Shown here: piece after piece, positions 26,694 through 35,040 of the stretch
How the letters are laid out: the number at the start of each line of letters is the position of its first letter
Position numbering within the stretch: position 1 is the stretch's first letter
NCBI RefSeq assembly: GCF_013283645.1
Contig: NZ_JABEKV010000007.1
Location: 141,830-205,829 of the forward strand
From: Sinorhizobium psoraleae
Lineage (GTDB): Bacteria; Pseudomonadota; Alphaproteobacteria; Rhizobiales; Rhizobiaceae
DNA: 64,000 bases
Direction of reading: 5' to 3'
Notes under the pieces: generated by a model
What the model was told of the DNA's origin: nothing
The model's input: only the letters and a program-made list of their open reading frames with translations
Databases searched by the model: none
Made by a program: the position numbers and the translations under genes

Positions 26694-27287
26694 TTCTGGT
26701 TCCTTGGTTCCTAATTATCTATATTCTACCTCGTTCCGGCGTCGGCGCAAGCGCCTGGATGGCGTAGGACCGGCTCACGTTTGCGCGCGGAATTGCCCCG
26801 ATCGGCAGCGAGCTTAGGCGATTTGCGACTCGAATCCATCACTATCGATACTTGATCCCTATCGATAGTGATGGAGGCCGGAAATCGACGTCCGAGTGAC
26901 GGAAAAATTTTTGTATTTAGCTTCCGTTTATTGAAATAAGCACTTTAATTCACATGGTTAATTGTTCGTAAAGGCTGCTGCGGCTACCTCACCGAGAGGC
27001 GCACGTGGGACAGATCGGGTGTGGCTTTGATTTCCTATAGGTGCAAACCTGCAGCTCGGCCGCATGTATGCATGTCCGCTTCTGGGATACCACCGTGCTC
27101 TGCTCAGTGTCCGACTTCGGGGGCGCAACAGCGGTCGTCCGCGAAGCGTGGCGGGACGACTGGACCGGGCTCGACCAAGGCGTTCATCGCGCCCTTCACC
27201 GATGATCGCAGAGGATCGTTCTTCCCGTGAACAGGTGTGGACGCAGCTCACCACCGCCTTGTTATTGGGCAAGCAGCAAGCGAAAAC
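26694..27287. other. Intergenic region with the vapBC promoter and a long palindrome
   Basis: Contains the AT-rich vapBC promoter region near 26710-26735 and the inverted repeat at 26835-26875. The remaining 400 bp hold only short frames on both strands with no recognisable product. Confidence 0.5.
26835..26875. repeat. 16-bp perfect inverted repeat
   Basis: TCCATCACTATCGATA and TATCGATAGTGATGGA are perfect 16-bp inverted arms around CTTGATCCC. Each arm also contains ATCGAT. There is no T-run, so a terminator is unlikely; an operator or a recombination site fits better. It lies about 140 bp upstream of vapB. Confidence 0.6.
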
Positions 27288-28733
27288 CTAATCCCGCAGT
27301 TTGAATTCCGCAACGAACTCGGCACCGTCGGGATGGAGCGTCAATTCGGACGTGCCCTCCAGAGAATGGCTAAACACGCCCTCCAAGACTTGCGAGCCGT
27401 AGCCCTTGCGAGCGGGGGCGGTATTGATCTCGCGGCGGTTCTCTCGCCAGCGAAAACTGATGTGTGTTCCATTGCCCTTTCTTCGGTGTGCTGTCCAAGT
27501 TACCTTCAGCCGGCCTTCGGGCGAGGCCCAGGCGCCGTGCTTTACGGCATTGGTGGCCAGTTCATGGATCGCCATGGCGAACGCTTGCGTGGTTTCACGC
27601 GACAGGGTGACGTCTGGACCGTTAAGTTGATAGTTTTCTCCCTCATGGCCGCCCTGGGCCTCCAACTCCAAGCGCAGAACCTCAGCCATGAGGACATCGT
27701 GCGCGGGTGCCCGCATCAGCAGGTCCTGGGTTCTGGCGAGGGCAGTCAGGCGAGTTGTAAAACTGTCGCGAAACGCATCGAGCGATTGGCTTTCCTGCAA
27801 GCTGCGCTTTGCCAGCGCGTTCACGCTTGCCAGGACGTTCTTCACCCGGTGATGCAGCTCGCCCATCATTGTCCGCTGCTGCGCTTCCATTCGACGTTGT
27901 TCGGTGATGTCGCGTATCGCCAGCAGGATCAGGTCGAGATGATCGAGACGGCGGCCATTGAGGAGCATAATGCGCCGTCCGATCGTTTCGAAGTCGTGCT
28001 CTACCTCGACATCATCAAAGGCATTGTTGTCGGGAAGAACGTCCTCCAGGAGCTCCCTCAGTTTCGGAATGTCCCATTGCCGATTTCCAAGTTCGTACAC
28101 CAGCCGCCCTTCGGTGTCGGCCGGGGAGACCTGAAACAGATCATAGAAGGTCTGGTTCGCCCTGATGACTCTCAGATCCCAGCCGAGCACCAGCAGTCCT
28201 TCGCGAACGCTGTCAATCAGCTTTTCCAAGAACTCCCGATGGCCTTCGAGTTCGAACCGGGCTTGCTCGGCTGCCGTTCGATCAGAGACTGTGAGCAGGA
28301 TCAGTGCCGGCCGCCCATCATTCGCCTCTATTCTTCGGGCGTTCAGGATCATGACTCGCCGCCCGATATCGGGAAACTTGTGCTCGATCCGGTAGCCTTT
28401 CACTAGCGTGCGCTCGGGCAGGACCTGTTCCAGAAGCCGGCGTAGCTCGGGAATGTCCCATTGCCCATTGCCCAGCCGGTATATCGGCTGACCGCGCGCT
28501 TCCTCGGCTGTGACCCCGAACGTTTCGCAGTATGCGGAGTTGACGTCGGCGGAGGTGAGATTGGAAGTGAGGATCAGCAGCGGCTGGTCAAGCGTCTCGA
28601 CGATCGCTTCGGCAAGCCCCGCCAAACCGAAGCGCTGCCCTGCGTCACCCGCATTCCCCGCGCTGTCGTTCCCGCCGCTCATGCTTACAATGTGGCACCT
28701 ATTTTGCGAGAGTCTAGATAATTGTGGGAGCAT
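27288..28733 (-). CDS. PAS sensor histidine kinase of the HWE/HisKA_2 type
   Basis: 481 residues. Two similar PAS modules at about 35-155 and 165-295 share the pattern LGN(G/R)QWDIP-LR-LLE-VLP, so they arose by duplication. The phosphoacceptor region is MMGELHHRVKNVLASVNALA (about residue 305), the HWE/HisKA_2 type common in Rhizobiales, followed by the ATP-binding part (AIHELATNAVKHGAWASPEG, with its N box). No membrane segment is evident, so it is probably a cytoplasmic sensor that starts a general-stress or light/redox phosphorelay. The start at 28733 is chosen because GGAGGG lies 6 bp ahead. No response regulator is adjacent. Confidence 0.88.
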   Translation of the reverse strand: MLPQLSRLSQNRCHIVSMSGGNDSAGNAGDAGQRFGLAGLAEAIVETLDQPLLILTSNLTSADVNSAYCETFGVTAEEARGQPIYRLGNGQWDIPELRRLLEQVLPERTLVKGYRIEHKFPDIGRRVMILNARRIEANDGRPALILLTVSDRTAAEQARFELEGHREFLEKLIDSVREGLLVLGWDLRVIRANQTFYDLFQVSPADTEGRLVYELGNRQWDIPKLRELLEDVLPDNNAFDDVEVEHDFETIGRRIMLLNGRRLDHLDLILLAIRDITEQRRMEAQQRTMMGELHHRVKNVLASVNALAKRSLQESQSLDAFRDSFTTRLTALARTQDLLMRAPAHDVLMAEVLRLELEAQGGHEGENYQLNGPDVTLSRETTQAFAMAIHELATNAVKHGAWASPEGRLKVTWTAHRRKGNGTHISFRWRENRREINTAPARKGYGSQVLEGVFSHSLEGTSELTLHPDGAEFVAEFKLRD

Positions 28734-29413
28734 TACGATCCCTCCGAACCTGCCTGAGCTCGTGCGCTGCTTTGGCAGTCAGGACCGGAAATTCCGACCT
28801 CTACCTGTGAATGGCAGCACTGGGTCGAAGGGAGCCCTTCTTCACAAGCCTTGCGCCTGGCTGTTCTGCGGATGTTCACGTTCTGGGCCAAGAATATCGC
28901 ATAATGTATCAACAGGAACCGCTATGAATCACAGGGGGGTCGCAACCGCCGCCGACGCGACGGAGCTTCGATTGCCTTTAGGCCGTGCCGGTCCACCACT
29001 GCCGGAAAGATGGCTTTATCGCTGATGCACATAAGTGCCGGGCGCATCATCGATCGGGGGATAGACTCTTTTGGGAGCGCCGATGACAGGGGATTCCACC
29101 CGTTTCGCCGCTGAGTGGCCGGCGAGCCACTCGACCTTGTCCGGCCACCAGGAGCCGCCCTTCGATGTGGCTGCCGCGGCCCCTTCGTCTGCGCTGACGC
29201 TGGGATCGCCCTCGCGGGTCAATGCGATGCGAAGACCTCTGCCAGGATGGTTTGGTTCGGAAACGATGCCGTCATTGTGGCCCCGCTTGTCAGCACAAAG
29301 TGACGTCGGTGTCGGTGAATTTCTGGCAGCGCATACGAGAGCGGCGGGGCAGTTGCTCTTAGCGCGACCTAAGCGCAACATAATCCACGCCGTTGGGTTG
29401 AAGGAGCACTGGC
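28734..29413. other. Intergenic region with one dif-like site
   Basis: No gene is supported here. The region holds the dif-like sequence at 28896-28919 and several short frames of poor quality on both strands. Confidence 0.5.
28896..28919 (+). repeat. dif-like sequence, copy 1
   Basis: ATCGCATAATGTATCA is identical in 16 bases to 45527-45542, and both are followed by NCNGGAAC; partial similarity (GTTCTG) extends 16 bp upstream. The part CGCATAATGTAT matches the XerC arm and central region of bacterial dif sites; the other arm does not match. Confidence 0.4.
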
Positions 29414-29725
29414 GTGGACGACGAAAACAGAAATGAAGTTGTAGTAAGGAGCGGGCGGACGCTCCAGATGGGTACAGAGAGCTGGGAAATCCGGGACAAC
29501 GGCACACCAGTCCAGTACGTGGACCTGATCACCGAGGCTCGGGAAGTAAACAAAGTATTCTACGTGTCTTTTGCGTCGGCCATCATCGACGGGCAGAACC
29601 CAGGTATAGCCTCCATAGCGACACGCTTGCGGATCGACATAGGCACGGCCCAGTATCTGCACGATCTGCTTGAGAAGCTGATTCAGAATGCGCTGATGCC
29701 CACTGACATCACCAAAGCGAACTGA
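29414..29725 (+). CDS. Conserved hypothetical protein, phage-region neighbour
   Basis: 103 residues from a GTG with AAGGAG 7 bp ahead. I do not recognise a named family. The sequence is soluble and looks genuinely coding (MGTESWEIRDNGTPVQYVDL, then ASAIIDGQNPGIASIATRLR), with a C-terminal part that could form a helix-turn-helix-like fold (IASIATRLRIDIGTAQYLHD). It precedes the small lysis-like genes at 29971-30906 and may belong to the same phage remnant, but that link is only positional. Confidence 0.6.
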   Translation: MDDENRNEVVVRSGRTLQMGTESWEIRDNGTPVQYVDLITEAREVNKVFYVSFASAIIDGQNPGIASIATRLRIDIGTAQYLHDLLEKLIQNALMPTDITKAN

Positions 29726-29970
29726 CGGATGCGGGACCGCAATGCAGAAGCGCTTTTCGGATGGTGCTCTGGCAATTCACGAAGCCAAGACCCACAGGTG
29801 CGAATGGCATTAACGGAGGCGGCGGCAACGACAGTCATCGCAGCGGGCGGACTGGCTCTTGGTGATGGAGGAGCCGACCCGCTGCGTTCAACGGCACGGC
29901 CGGACGCGGCGGCCGCACGAGGTCGAGGAGGAGCCGCAGGCTGCGCCTGCGAAAACCAAAACCAAAGCCC

Positions 29971-30165
29971 GTGCGCAAATCCGGCCGCTTCTGGATCTGG
30001 CTGCTGACCGCCGGCGGCACGAACATCACAGCCCTGAAGGAACTAAACCTAGTAGCGCTCGATTGGAAGGTACAGATGGCGATCCTCGCCATCATCGTCG
30101 GCTTTGCGGTTTACGCAATCAGCACCATGCCGGCGGTTCGCAAAGCTCTGGGCCTTAGATCATGA
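29971..30165 (+). CDS. Small membrane protein, holin-like
   Basis: 64 residues from GTG. It has a likely N-terminal membrane stretch (FWIWLLTAGGT) and a strong second one (MAILAIIVGFAVYAISTM), then a basic tail. Size, topology and its place directly before an overlapping spanin-like pair suggest a holin or holin-like C-terminal module of a phage muramidase. Upstream, in another frame (about 29859-29970), lies EVEEEPQAAPAKTKTKAR, which could be the end of such a muramidase linked by a frameshift. Its stop overlaps the next start by ATGA. Confidence 0.5.
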   Translation: MRKSGRFWIWLLTAGGTNITALKELNLVALDWKVQMAILAIIVGFAVYAISTMPAVRKALGLRS

Positions 30166-30407
30166 TGGTATGGGCCAGGATTATCCTCGTTGGCGGGCTC
30201 GTGCTCACCGCCGTCATCTGGGCCGTCGTGGAAATCCGCGAGGACGACGCCAAATCCGTCAAAACCGCTATCGAGAAGCAGAACAATGAAGCGGCAGGTC
30301 GCGCTCATTCGGAGCGCACTGATTACGATTCCTGCCTTGCTCGTGGTGGGCTGTGGAACTTCGGGGCCGCGAAGTGCGACGAGCCCCAGAGCGGCCGTGG
30401 GGACTGA
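30162..30407 (+). CDS. Small inner-membrane protein, i-spanin-like (Rz-like)
   Basis: 81 residues starting on the ATGA overlap with the holin-like gene. The N-terminus is one membrane helix (WARIILVGGLVLTAVIWAVV) followed by a charged helical periplasmic part (EIREDDAKSVKTAIEKQNNE), the layout of an Rz-type inner-membrane spanin. A second frame with a lipoprotein signal begins inside it at 30286, which is the hallmark of nested Rz/Rz1 pairs. It is short for Rz, and no family match can be proved by eye. Confidence 0.5.
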   Translation: MMVWARIILVGGLVLTAVIWAVVEIREDDAKSVKTAIEKQNNEAAGRAHSERTDYDSCLARGGLWNFGAAKCDEPQSGRGD

Positions 30408-30533
30408 TCTGATCGGCGCGCGCGGCACGACACCGGCAGATCAGCGGAAGATCGACCGGACCGTAGTCGGCATCTGCGCCGCGCGATCTGGACGAAGGCG
30501 GTATGCTCCCGCTACGGCGAAGCGCAGCAGTAA
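30286..30533 (+). pseudogene. Nested lipoprotein frame, Rz1-like, frameshifted near its end
   Basis: From the ATG at 30286, inside and out of frame with the i-spanin-like gene, MKRQVALIRSALITIPALLV is followed by VGCGTSG, a good lipobox with the Cys at residue 23. The frame continues through TTPADQRKIDRTVVGICA. Near 30480 a one-base shift moves the likely true end, RAIWTKAVCSRYGEAQQ, to the next frame with TAA at 30531. In phages such an outer-membrane lipoprotein fuses outer and inner membranes with Rz during lysis. The nested position supports the call; the frameshift suggests loss of function. Confidence 0.5.
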
Positions 30534-30566
30534 GCCCATCCAAAATCGCATACGAGGGGCAGGGAA

Positions 30567-30906
30567 TTGGCCAACGAAACGAATGAAGAGAAAACCGTCG
30601 TGAAAACTCCAACCTGGAAGTTCGAGTGGAACCTGAACACTCTTCGTGATCCTGTTCGGATTCGCCGGCGGGATCATGGCTTGGCGCGACATGGGGGCGC
30701 TTCCGCGCGAACCGGCTCGACAACCGGATGACGGCCGTGAGGCGACGATCCGGCAACTCAACGACCACGAGCTCCGGATTTCAGCGGTCGAGAAACAGGC
30801 CGCGGGCTGTCGAGAATACGCTGAACAATTCAGCTCGGACAGGCGGCTTGTGCGGGAGATCTTGCAGCGAGGAAGGCGGTCGACAGGGAGTCCGTTGCGA
30901 CGGTGA
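30567..30906 (+). pseudogene. Phage-type membrane/coiled-coil protein, frameshifted
   Basis: From TTG 30567 the frame reads LANETNEEKTVVKTPTWKFE and WNLNTL, then shifts near 30642 to ILFGFAGGIMAW, a membrane segment. After a rearranged stretch, EATIRQLNDHELRISAVEKQ and REILQR follow, a short coiled coil. Proteins with this WKFEWNLNT-VILFGFAGG start and coiled-coil tail sit next to holins in rhizobial prophages. At least one frameshift breaks it. Bases 30907-31060 show nothing recognisable. Confidence 0.5.
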
Positions 30907-31060
30907 AAAAGTGCGATGCGGCAGATGCCCCGGCATCCATTGGAATCACTATTTTCGAGGGGAACAGACGTTCTTGTCAATGGGCCATAGATCAAAGCGA
31001 CGCCCGCGGCTCGAGCAAGGTGAACGCGCGGGTATCGCTCTTTTTTTGCCGGCTTCCATC

Positions 31061-31375
31061 TCATTCCGCCTCAAAGGTGGGCTGCGAACCGGCGGTGACG
31101 CGAAACCGCGACGCTTCCCTAACCTGCCGTCGGCCGGATCGTTCCACGCCTTTTAGAGCTTCCGAAAACGGCCGCTGCGACATTTCGGCATCCTTCCGCC
31201 GTCCGCCAAAGTTCGATTTTCGGCCGGGTCTGTGAGGATCACCGGCATCGCCTCCCGGGTGGATCGGCTTCGCAACCACATTCGCGTCGCACGTCAGAGA
31301 GATGAAGAGCCCGTGGTCACCGACGCGTGGGTTCTTCATCGAGCCGCGCTTCCATCGCGTCCAGATGCCAGAGCC
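31061..31375 (-). pseudogene. C-terminal relic of an SRAP (YedK) family gene, copy 1
   Basis: The minus strand reads GIWTRWKRGSMKNPRVGDHG, then LTCDANVVAKPIHP, and in a further frame a stretch ending SQRPFSEALKGVER. These match the second half of rhizobial SRAP proteins (FAGIWTRWKG-SMKNP, LTCDAN-VVKPIHPKAMPVIL, LQRPFPxxALKxVxRG). SRAP proteins form a covalent bond with abasic sites in single-stranded DNA. The first half is missing and frames are shifted. It is a different fragment from the relic at 33420-34077. Confidence 0.65.
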
Positions 31376-31422
31376 TGCCCAACCTGCGACCTTTGTTGGA
31401 TGGACGGCCCTTGCGTGCCCGC

Positions 31423-31815
31423 TCAGGCACGCCTCTGGTAACCCTTGAAGCTCAAGAAAGCGCCGACAGCACCGGTTATCAGCGCCACGATGGTGGTGGA
31501 GGCGCTGCCGCCATAGATCGTTGAACCTATCGCAAGTGCGAACCGCGGCAATACAATGCGCATGATGCCACCAATTGTCATCAGCCAGCCGAGCACTGTG
31601 ATGATCACACGCCAGTCCAATCGCCATGTATTGTGCAGGTTGACGATCGCGAGGCCAGCGAGCAGCGACAGGAAGCCGGAGAGATAAAACAGGATGCCAG
31701 GGTGCAGCCCCTCCGCGATCATGGTCTCGTACATGTCGAGGTTGATTAGCATGCCGAGCGCGACAGCAACGAAGGTTGGCCCGACGATTCTGGCGAGAAA
31801 TAGCGATCGCTCCAA
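31423..31815 (-). CDS. Four-helix membrane protein of unknown function
   Basis: 130 residues with four membrane segments: LARIVGPTFVAVALGMLI, GILFYLSGFLSLLAGLAIV, VIITVLGWLMTIGGIMRIVL and a C-terminal TIVALITGAVGAFLSFKGY. It matches an uncharacterised group of small rhizobial membrane proteins; no catalytic motif is visible. AGGTGCC lies upstream of the ATG at 31815. It is monocistronic and stands between SRAP relics and an empty region. Reading frame quality is good and it appears intact. Confidence 0.7.
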   Translation of the reverse strand: MERSLFLARIVGPTFVAVALGMLINLDMYETMIAEGLHPGILFYLSGFLSLLAGLAIVNLHNTWRLDWRVIITVLGWLMTIGGIMRIVLPRFALAIGSTIYGGSASTTIVALITGAVGAFLSFKGYQRRA

Positions 31816-32811
31816 AAGGCACCTCCTCTATTATGTGGGGTAAGGGAGCAAGCGAATCAAGCAAGCGCCGAAACCCACAGGCCCTCCTCGAGCTTCTCCC
31901 GTGGGAACCGGCCAGCGATGAAATTCAAAATTCAATTTTGAGGGAAGCTCGTGAGGTTGATTCAGGGAACGATCCCGCTACTTTCACGCATTATAAACCG
32001 CCAACATATTTGGCTTTACCTCGAAGCCGCTCCGCCGGCCCCTTCTGCCCAAGCGGGCTCTTTCTTTTGTACGCCGTGCCGGAGGTATTTTCGCAAATCG
32101 AGCGATGCCCACGCGGATAGGCAATCGCGGGCATCGCTCTTGCCGGCTGCGGTCACAAACCGGCGTCCCTTCTGCATCGGTGATCGAGAGCGAAGCGACA
32201 CGCTCTCAACTCACCGTCACCCCAATGGTTCCGCAATTTCGAAGTGCGGCTCGAAGCGTTGTTGATTGCTGGGCAAACCGATAATCGGGGGGCTTTTTTC
32301 ACAGGTGCCGACAAAAACCGCGCTCCTCGGGTGAGGCTGAGGGGCGCTACCTGAGACGGGTGCGGTACTCCAAGGTTTGCTGCTTAAACCGACCCTTCTA
32401 CCGCCAAGCCGCTTTAATGAAGCGACACTCGACTAGCGTTCCGCTTCCGCGATGGTTCCAAGATCGGCGCACGGGAACAAGAGACCGTTTCCGGCTTGGC
32501 TCAACGTCTCCGGCGCGAGGTTCTTTTTACCGCTGACTTGCAACTGGCAGGAGGGGCTTATCATCTCATGCAGGAGGGCCGGTTTCCTGATCGGGGCGAA
32601 AGCGCGAGTATCTTTCAGCCGGCGGCGCCCTTGTCACTAGCCGCCGATGTTTAACTGTACTCTAGAAACGTGAGTGCGGCGAATCGCTACCCAGCCCTTC
32701 CGCCGTTCGAAGCAGAACCTTTCGTCTGGCCAGCAGGGCTATCGCCGCGCCAACTTCCGGCTCCTCCCAAAAGTTAATGCGACGTTTTCAGGATCTGTGC
32801 GTTTATGCGGC
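31816..32811. other. Region without supported genes
   Basis: Nearly 1 kb with only short, low-quality frames. A possible intrinsic terminator on the plus strand is CCGATAATCGG followed by GGGGCTTTTTT at about 32278-32299. Confidence 0.4.
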
Positions 32812-33180
32812 ATGAGATTCGAACTCGGTGCTGGTGTGATCAAGGCGCACCTGATGGAGATCGACGCCGATCTGCGCGGCATGCTGCTCACAAATCGACC
32901 GCGCGCAACATCGGCGATCGCCCTTCACCTGTCCTTGCGCATCGAGCGTGATTACCTGTTCCGGCGCCCCTCCGGAAAAAAGGCAACTCTGGACGACGTT
33001 ATCCGAGAGATTGTCGACGGCATCTGGGAAGTTCCGGCGAGAATAGTTGCCGAATTTGCGCGGGTCGAAGTCGCCCTGCGTGCTCCCGAAGCGGATATTA
33101 TCGCAGGAGAGGTCTATAAGGCGCTGCGGGCCGCCTTCAACGCTGAGGGCGTACGGGACCCTTATGATGGTGGCTGTTGA
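32812..33180 (+). CDS. Hypothetical soluble protein
   Basis: 122 residues from the ATG at 32812 (MRFELGAGVIKAHLMEIDAD); the open frame extends upstream to 32674 but that part looks non-coding. I do not recognise a family. The protein is mixed charged and helical, with IALHLSLRIERDYLFRRPSG and EVYKALRAAFNAEGVRDPYD. No signal, membrane segment or catalytic motif is visible. Regular codon use supports coding. Confidence 0.45.
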   Translation: MRFELGAGVIKAHLMEIDADLRGMLLTNRPRATSAIALHLSLRIERDYLFRRPSGKKATLDDVIREIVDGIWEVPARIVAEFARVEVALRAPEADIIAGEVYKALRAAFNAEGVRDPYDGGC

Positions 33181-33419
33181 GCGTGGCGAACCATCTTCGA
33201 AACGGCCGCATCGAACCTAATCCCCGCTTTCTAATCCGTTGTGATTACGGCAATATCCAAAGCGGTTACACGAGGGAACATGCCTCGCGAGGGACCAGGC
33301 CACCAGTTGACATCTCCCTTTTAGGACGAAGTCCCAGCGGCCGCTGTCCCGAGCAAAGCGATGGCTGTAACCCGGGCTCGGTCGGCTTCGCTCGCCGGCC
33401 CTTTTGTTTGTGACGCAGT

Positions 33420-34077
33420 CGGTAGCTAGAGCAGAATACCTGCTGCTCCCCTTCAACGGGCAAAGGCGTCATTGCCTCGACCGGCAAAGGACGCTGGAGG
33501 GTGCGTGCCCGCTGCCAGTCCGCGGTTAGCCAAAGTTCAATCTCTTCTGGCATCGTCAGGATGACAGGCATTGCCTTTGGGGTGGATCGGCTTCACAACC
33601 GCATTTGCGTCGCACGTCAAAAAGGCGGACAACTCGTGCTCGTCGCTGCGAGGGTTCTTCATCGAGCCGCGTGCGCCCCCCATGGCGCCCAGATGCCTGC
33701 GAAGAAGGCCAGGGGCTGCTTGTCATCGATCGCGAACCAGCGCGGCGTCTTCTTCGGCTTGGTATCCTCATATTCACAGAAGGCTGTCCACGGCACGATG
33801 CAGCGGTTCTTGATACCGGTCGAGCCGCGCCAGTGGGGAGAATCGAGATTGCGAATGTTGGTGGCGCCGTAATCCGGCTAGCCGTTGGTGACTATCGGTG
33901 GCGAGGGCATGCCCCAGGTGAGATTGACGAGCTCGCGCTCACCGTCCACGTTGTTGCGGATGACAGGACCGGGCTTGTCCGGGAAGACCTCTGTCGTCGG
34001 GTTGGCGCGGTTGGTCAGGTCGCTGTGCGGTTTCGCTACCCGCCACAGCTCGTCAAATCCCACCTCGATGCGATACC
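33420..34077 (-). pseudogene. SRAP (YedK) family gene, copy 2, decayed
   Basis: Read on the minus strand from about 34075: CNWYRIEVGFDELWRVAKPH, then DKPGPVIRNNVDGERELVNL and TWGMPSP, an in-frame TAG at 33880-33878, then PDYGATNIRNLDSPHWRGST, NRCIVPWTAFCEYEDTKPKK and FFAGIWAPW. Frameshifts near 33680 and 33583 lead to KNPRSDEHELSAFLTCDANA and AMPVILTMPEEIELWLTADW. This is a full-length SRAP protein, which would crosslink abasic DNA through its Cys2. The start ATG has become CGC before the catalytic Cys, so start, frame and sense are all lost. Confidence 0.8.
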
Positions 34078-34141
34078 AATTGCAGCGGTCGGCGGCTTGA
34101 CGATCAATCGTACAGCCCAAAACCGTCTGGAAAACGGGCTA

Positions 34142-34366
34142 CTACAGTTTCCGCTGTGGGCTTTTTTCGTCGTCTATGGCTCGATCGATCGCCTCAATGC
34201 TCATCTGAAATTCAATGACGCTTTTTGCAGTTGCGACAATCCCGCCTGGCTCCATATTGCTGGCGACTGCTCGGCGACGTTCCACCAATTCCTCGCGCAA
34301 TTTCAATAGATTAACAATGTGTTCGTTGCTTCCTGCCACGTCATCTCTCCATCCGCCGCGTTGCAT
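34142..34366 (-). CDS. Small hypothetical protein
   Basis: 74 residues from the ATG at 34366; the frame is open further upstream to 34600 without recognisable content. The convincing part, HIVNLLKLREELVERRRAVA followed by IEFQMSIEAIDRAIDDEK, resembles short rhizobial proteins with the pattern LxxRREELVxxRRxxA-QxxIEAIDRAIxDE, probably a helical hairpin. Function unknown; a weak ribosome site makes the start uncertain. Confidence 0.45.
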   Translation of the reverse strand: MQRGGWRDDVAGSNEHIVNLLKLREELVERRRAVASNMEPGGIVATAKSVIEFQMSIEAIDRAIDDEKSPQRKL

Positions 34367-34602
34367 AGACGTCGTTAGTTCCCCAACGCGCGGTCTACGA
34401 GTGTCCAGAAAAACAAGAGCGGCATCCTCAGAGGACACCACTCTGTTTCTGCGTCGCCTGACGAGAGCGACTATAATAAACGCGGACCCTCTCAATCGGT
34501 TCCTAAGGGGCAAGCTTATCTCGCCGACATCATTAATCGCATCGCCGATCACCCCGCAAATAGGATCGACGAACTCCTTCCTTGGAACTGGTCTCCTCAA
34601 TC

Positions 34603-34635
34603 ATAGTGTCCACTTAATTCCACAGTGGACACTAT
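34603..34635. repeat. 12-bp perfect inverted repeat
   Basis: ATAGTGTCCACT (34603-34614) and AGTGGACACTAT (34624-34635) are perfect inverted arms around TAATTCCAC. There is no T-run. It lies between two small minus-strand frames and could be an operator or a recombination or IS-end relic. Confidence 0.5.
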
Positions 34636-34892
34636 CCAACTTCAGACCGAACACTACCACGCGGCCAACACGCCACGCTTACACTGATTAAGGTTTTTCC
34701 CCGAAAGCTCAGCAGCAAGAGCTGCTCCGCGATGCACTTCGGGAGCGACACGGAACACCCTCTTCCCTGAATAAGATCTCTGAGCTTCTTTGCCCATTTT
34801 CCCGCAGGTCTCGACTTAATCATCGACTGCCTCACGGAAGGCTTCTTAAGTTCAACGACGCTGTCGCCGTAAACGCGGAGGAGCTCTTTCAA
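34632..34892 (-). CDS. Doubtful small hypothetical protein
   Basis: 86 codons with no recognised family. The N-terminal part (MKELLRVYGDSVVELKKPSV, GKWAKKLRDLIQGRG) is basic and could bind nucleic acid, but the C-terminal part looks random and its end lies in the inverted repeat at 34603-34635. It may be non-coding. Bases 34893-35040 show nothing. Confidence 0.25.
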   Translation of the reverse strand: MKELLRVYGDSVVELKKPSVRQSMIKSRPAGKWAKKLRDLIQGRGCSVSLPKCIAEQLLLLSFRGKTLISVSVACWPRGSVRSEVG

Positions 34893-35040
34893 AACCCTGA
34901 ACCGCTCTTCTAGGACCGTCGTCGCCTCGATCGGGCGAGAACCGAGGCAATCCAGGCAGGGACTGCCAGCGTCGCCGGCTGGTTGGCAGGCGTGTTGCCG
35001 ATCGTCACTTTTGCACGAATGGCGCCCGAGATCGCGGACT

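Noticed and set aside
27237..28406. 389-codon frame opposite the histidine kinase
   Set aside because: Antisense to conserved PAS and kinase motifs, with no recognisable product.
29071..29436. 121-codon plus-strand frame before the phage-like genes
   Set aside because: Low-complexity, no ribosome site or domain, and equal-quality frames on the other strand.
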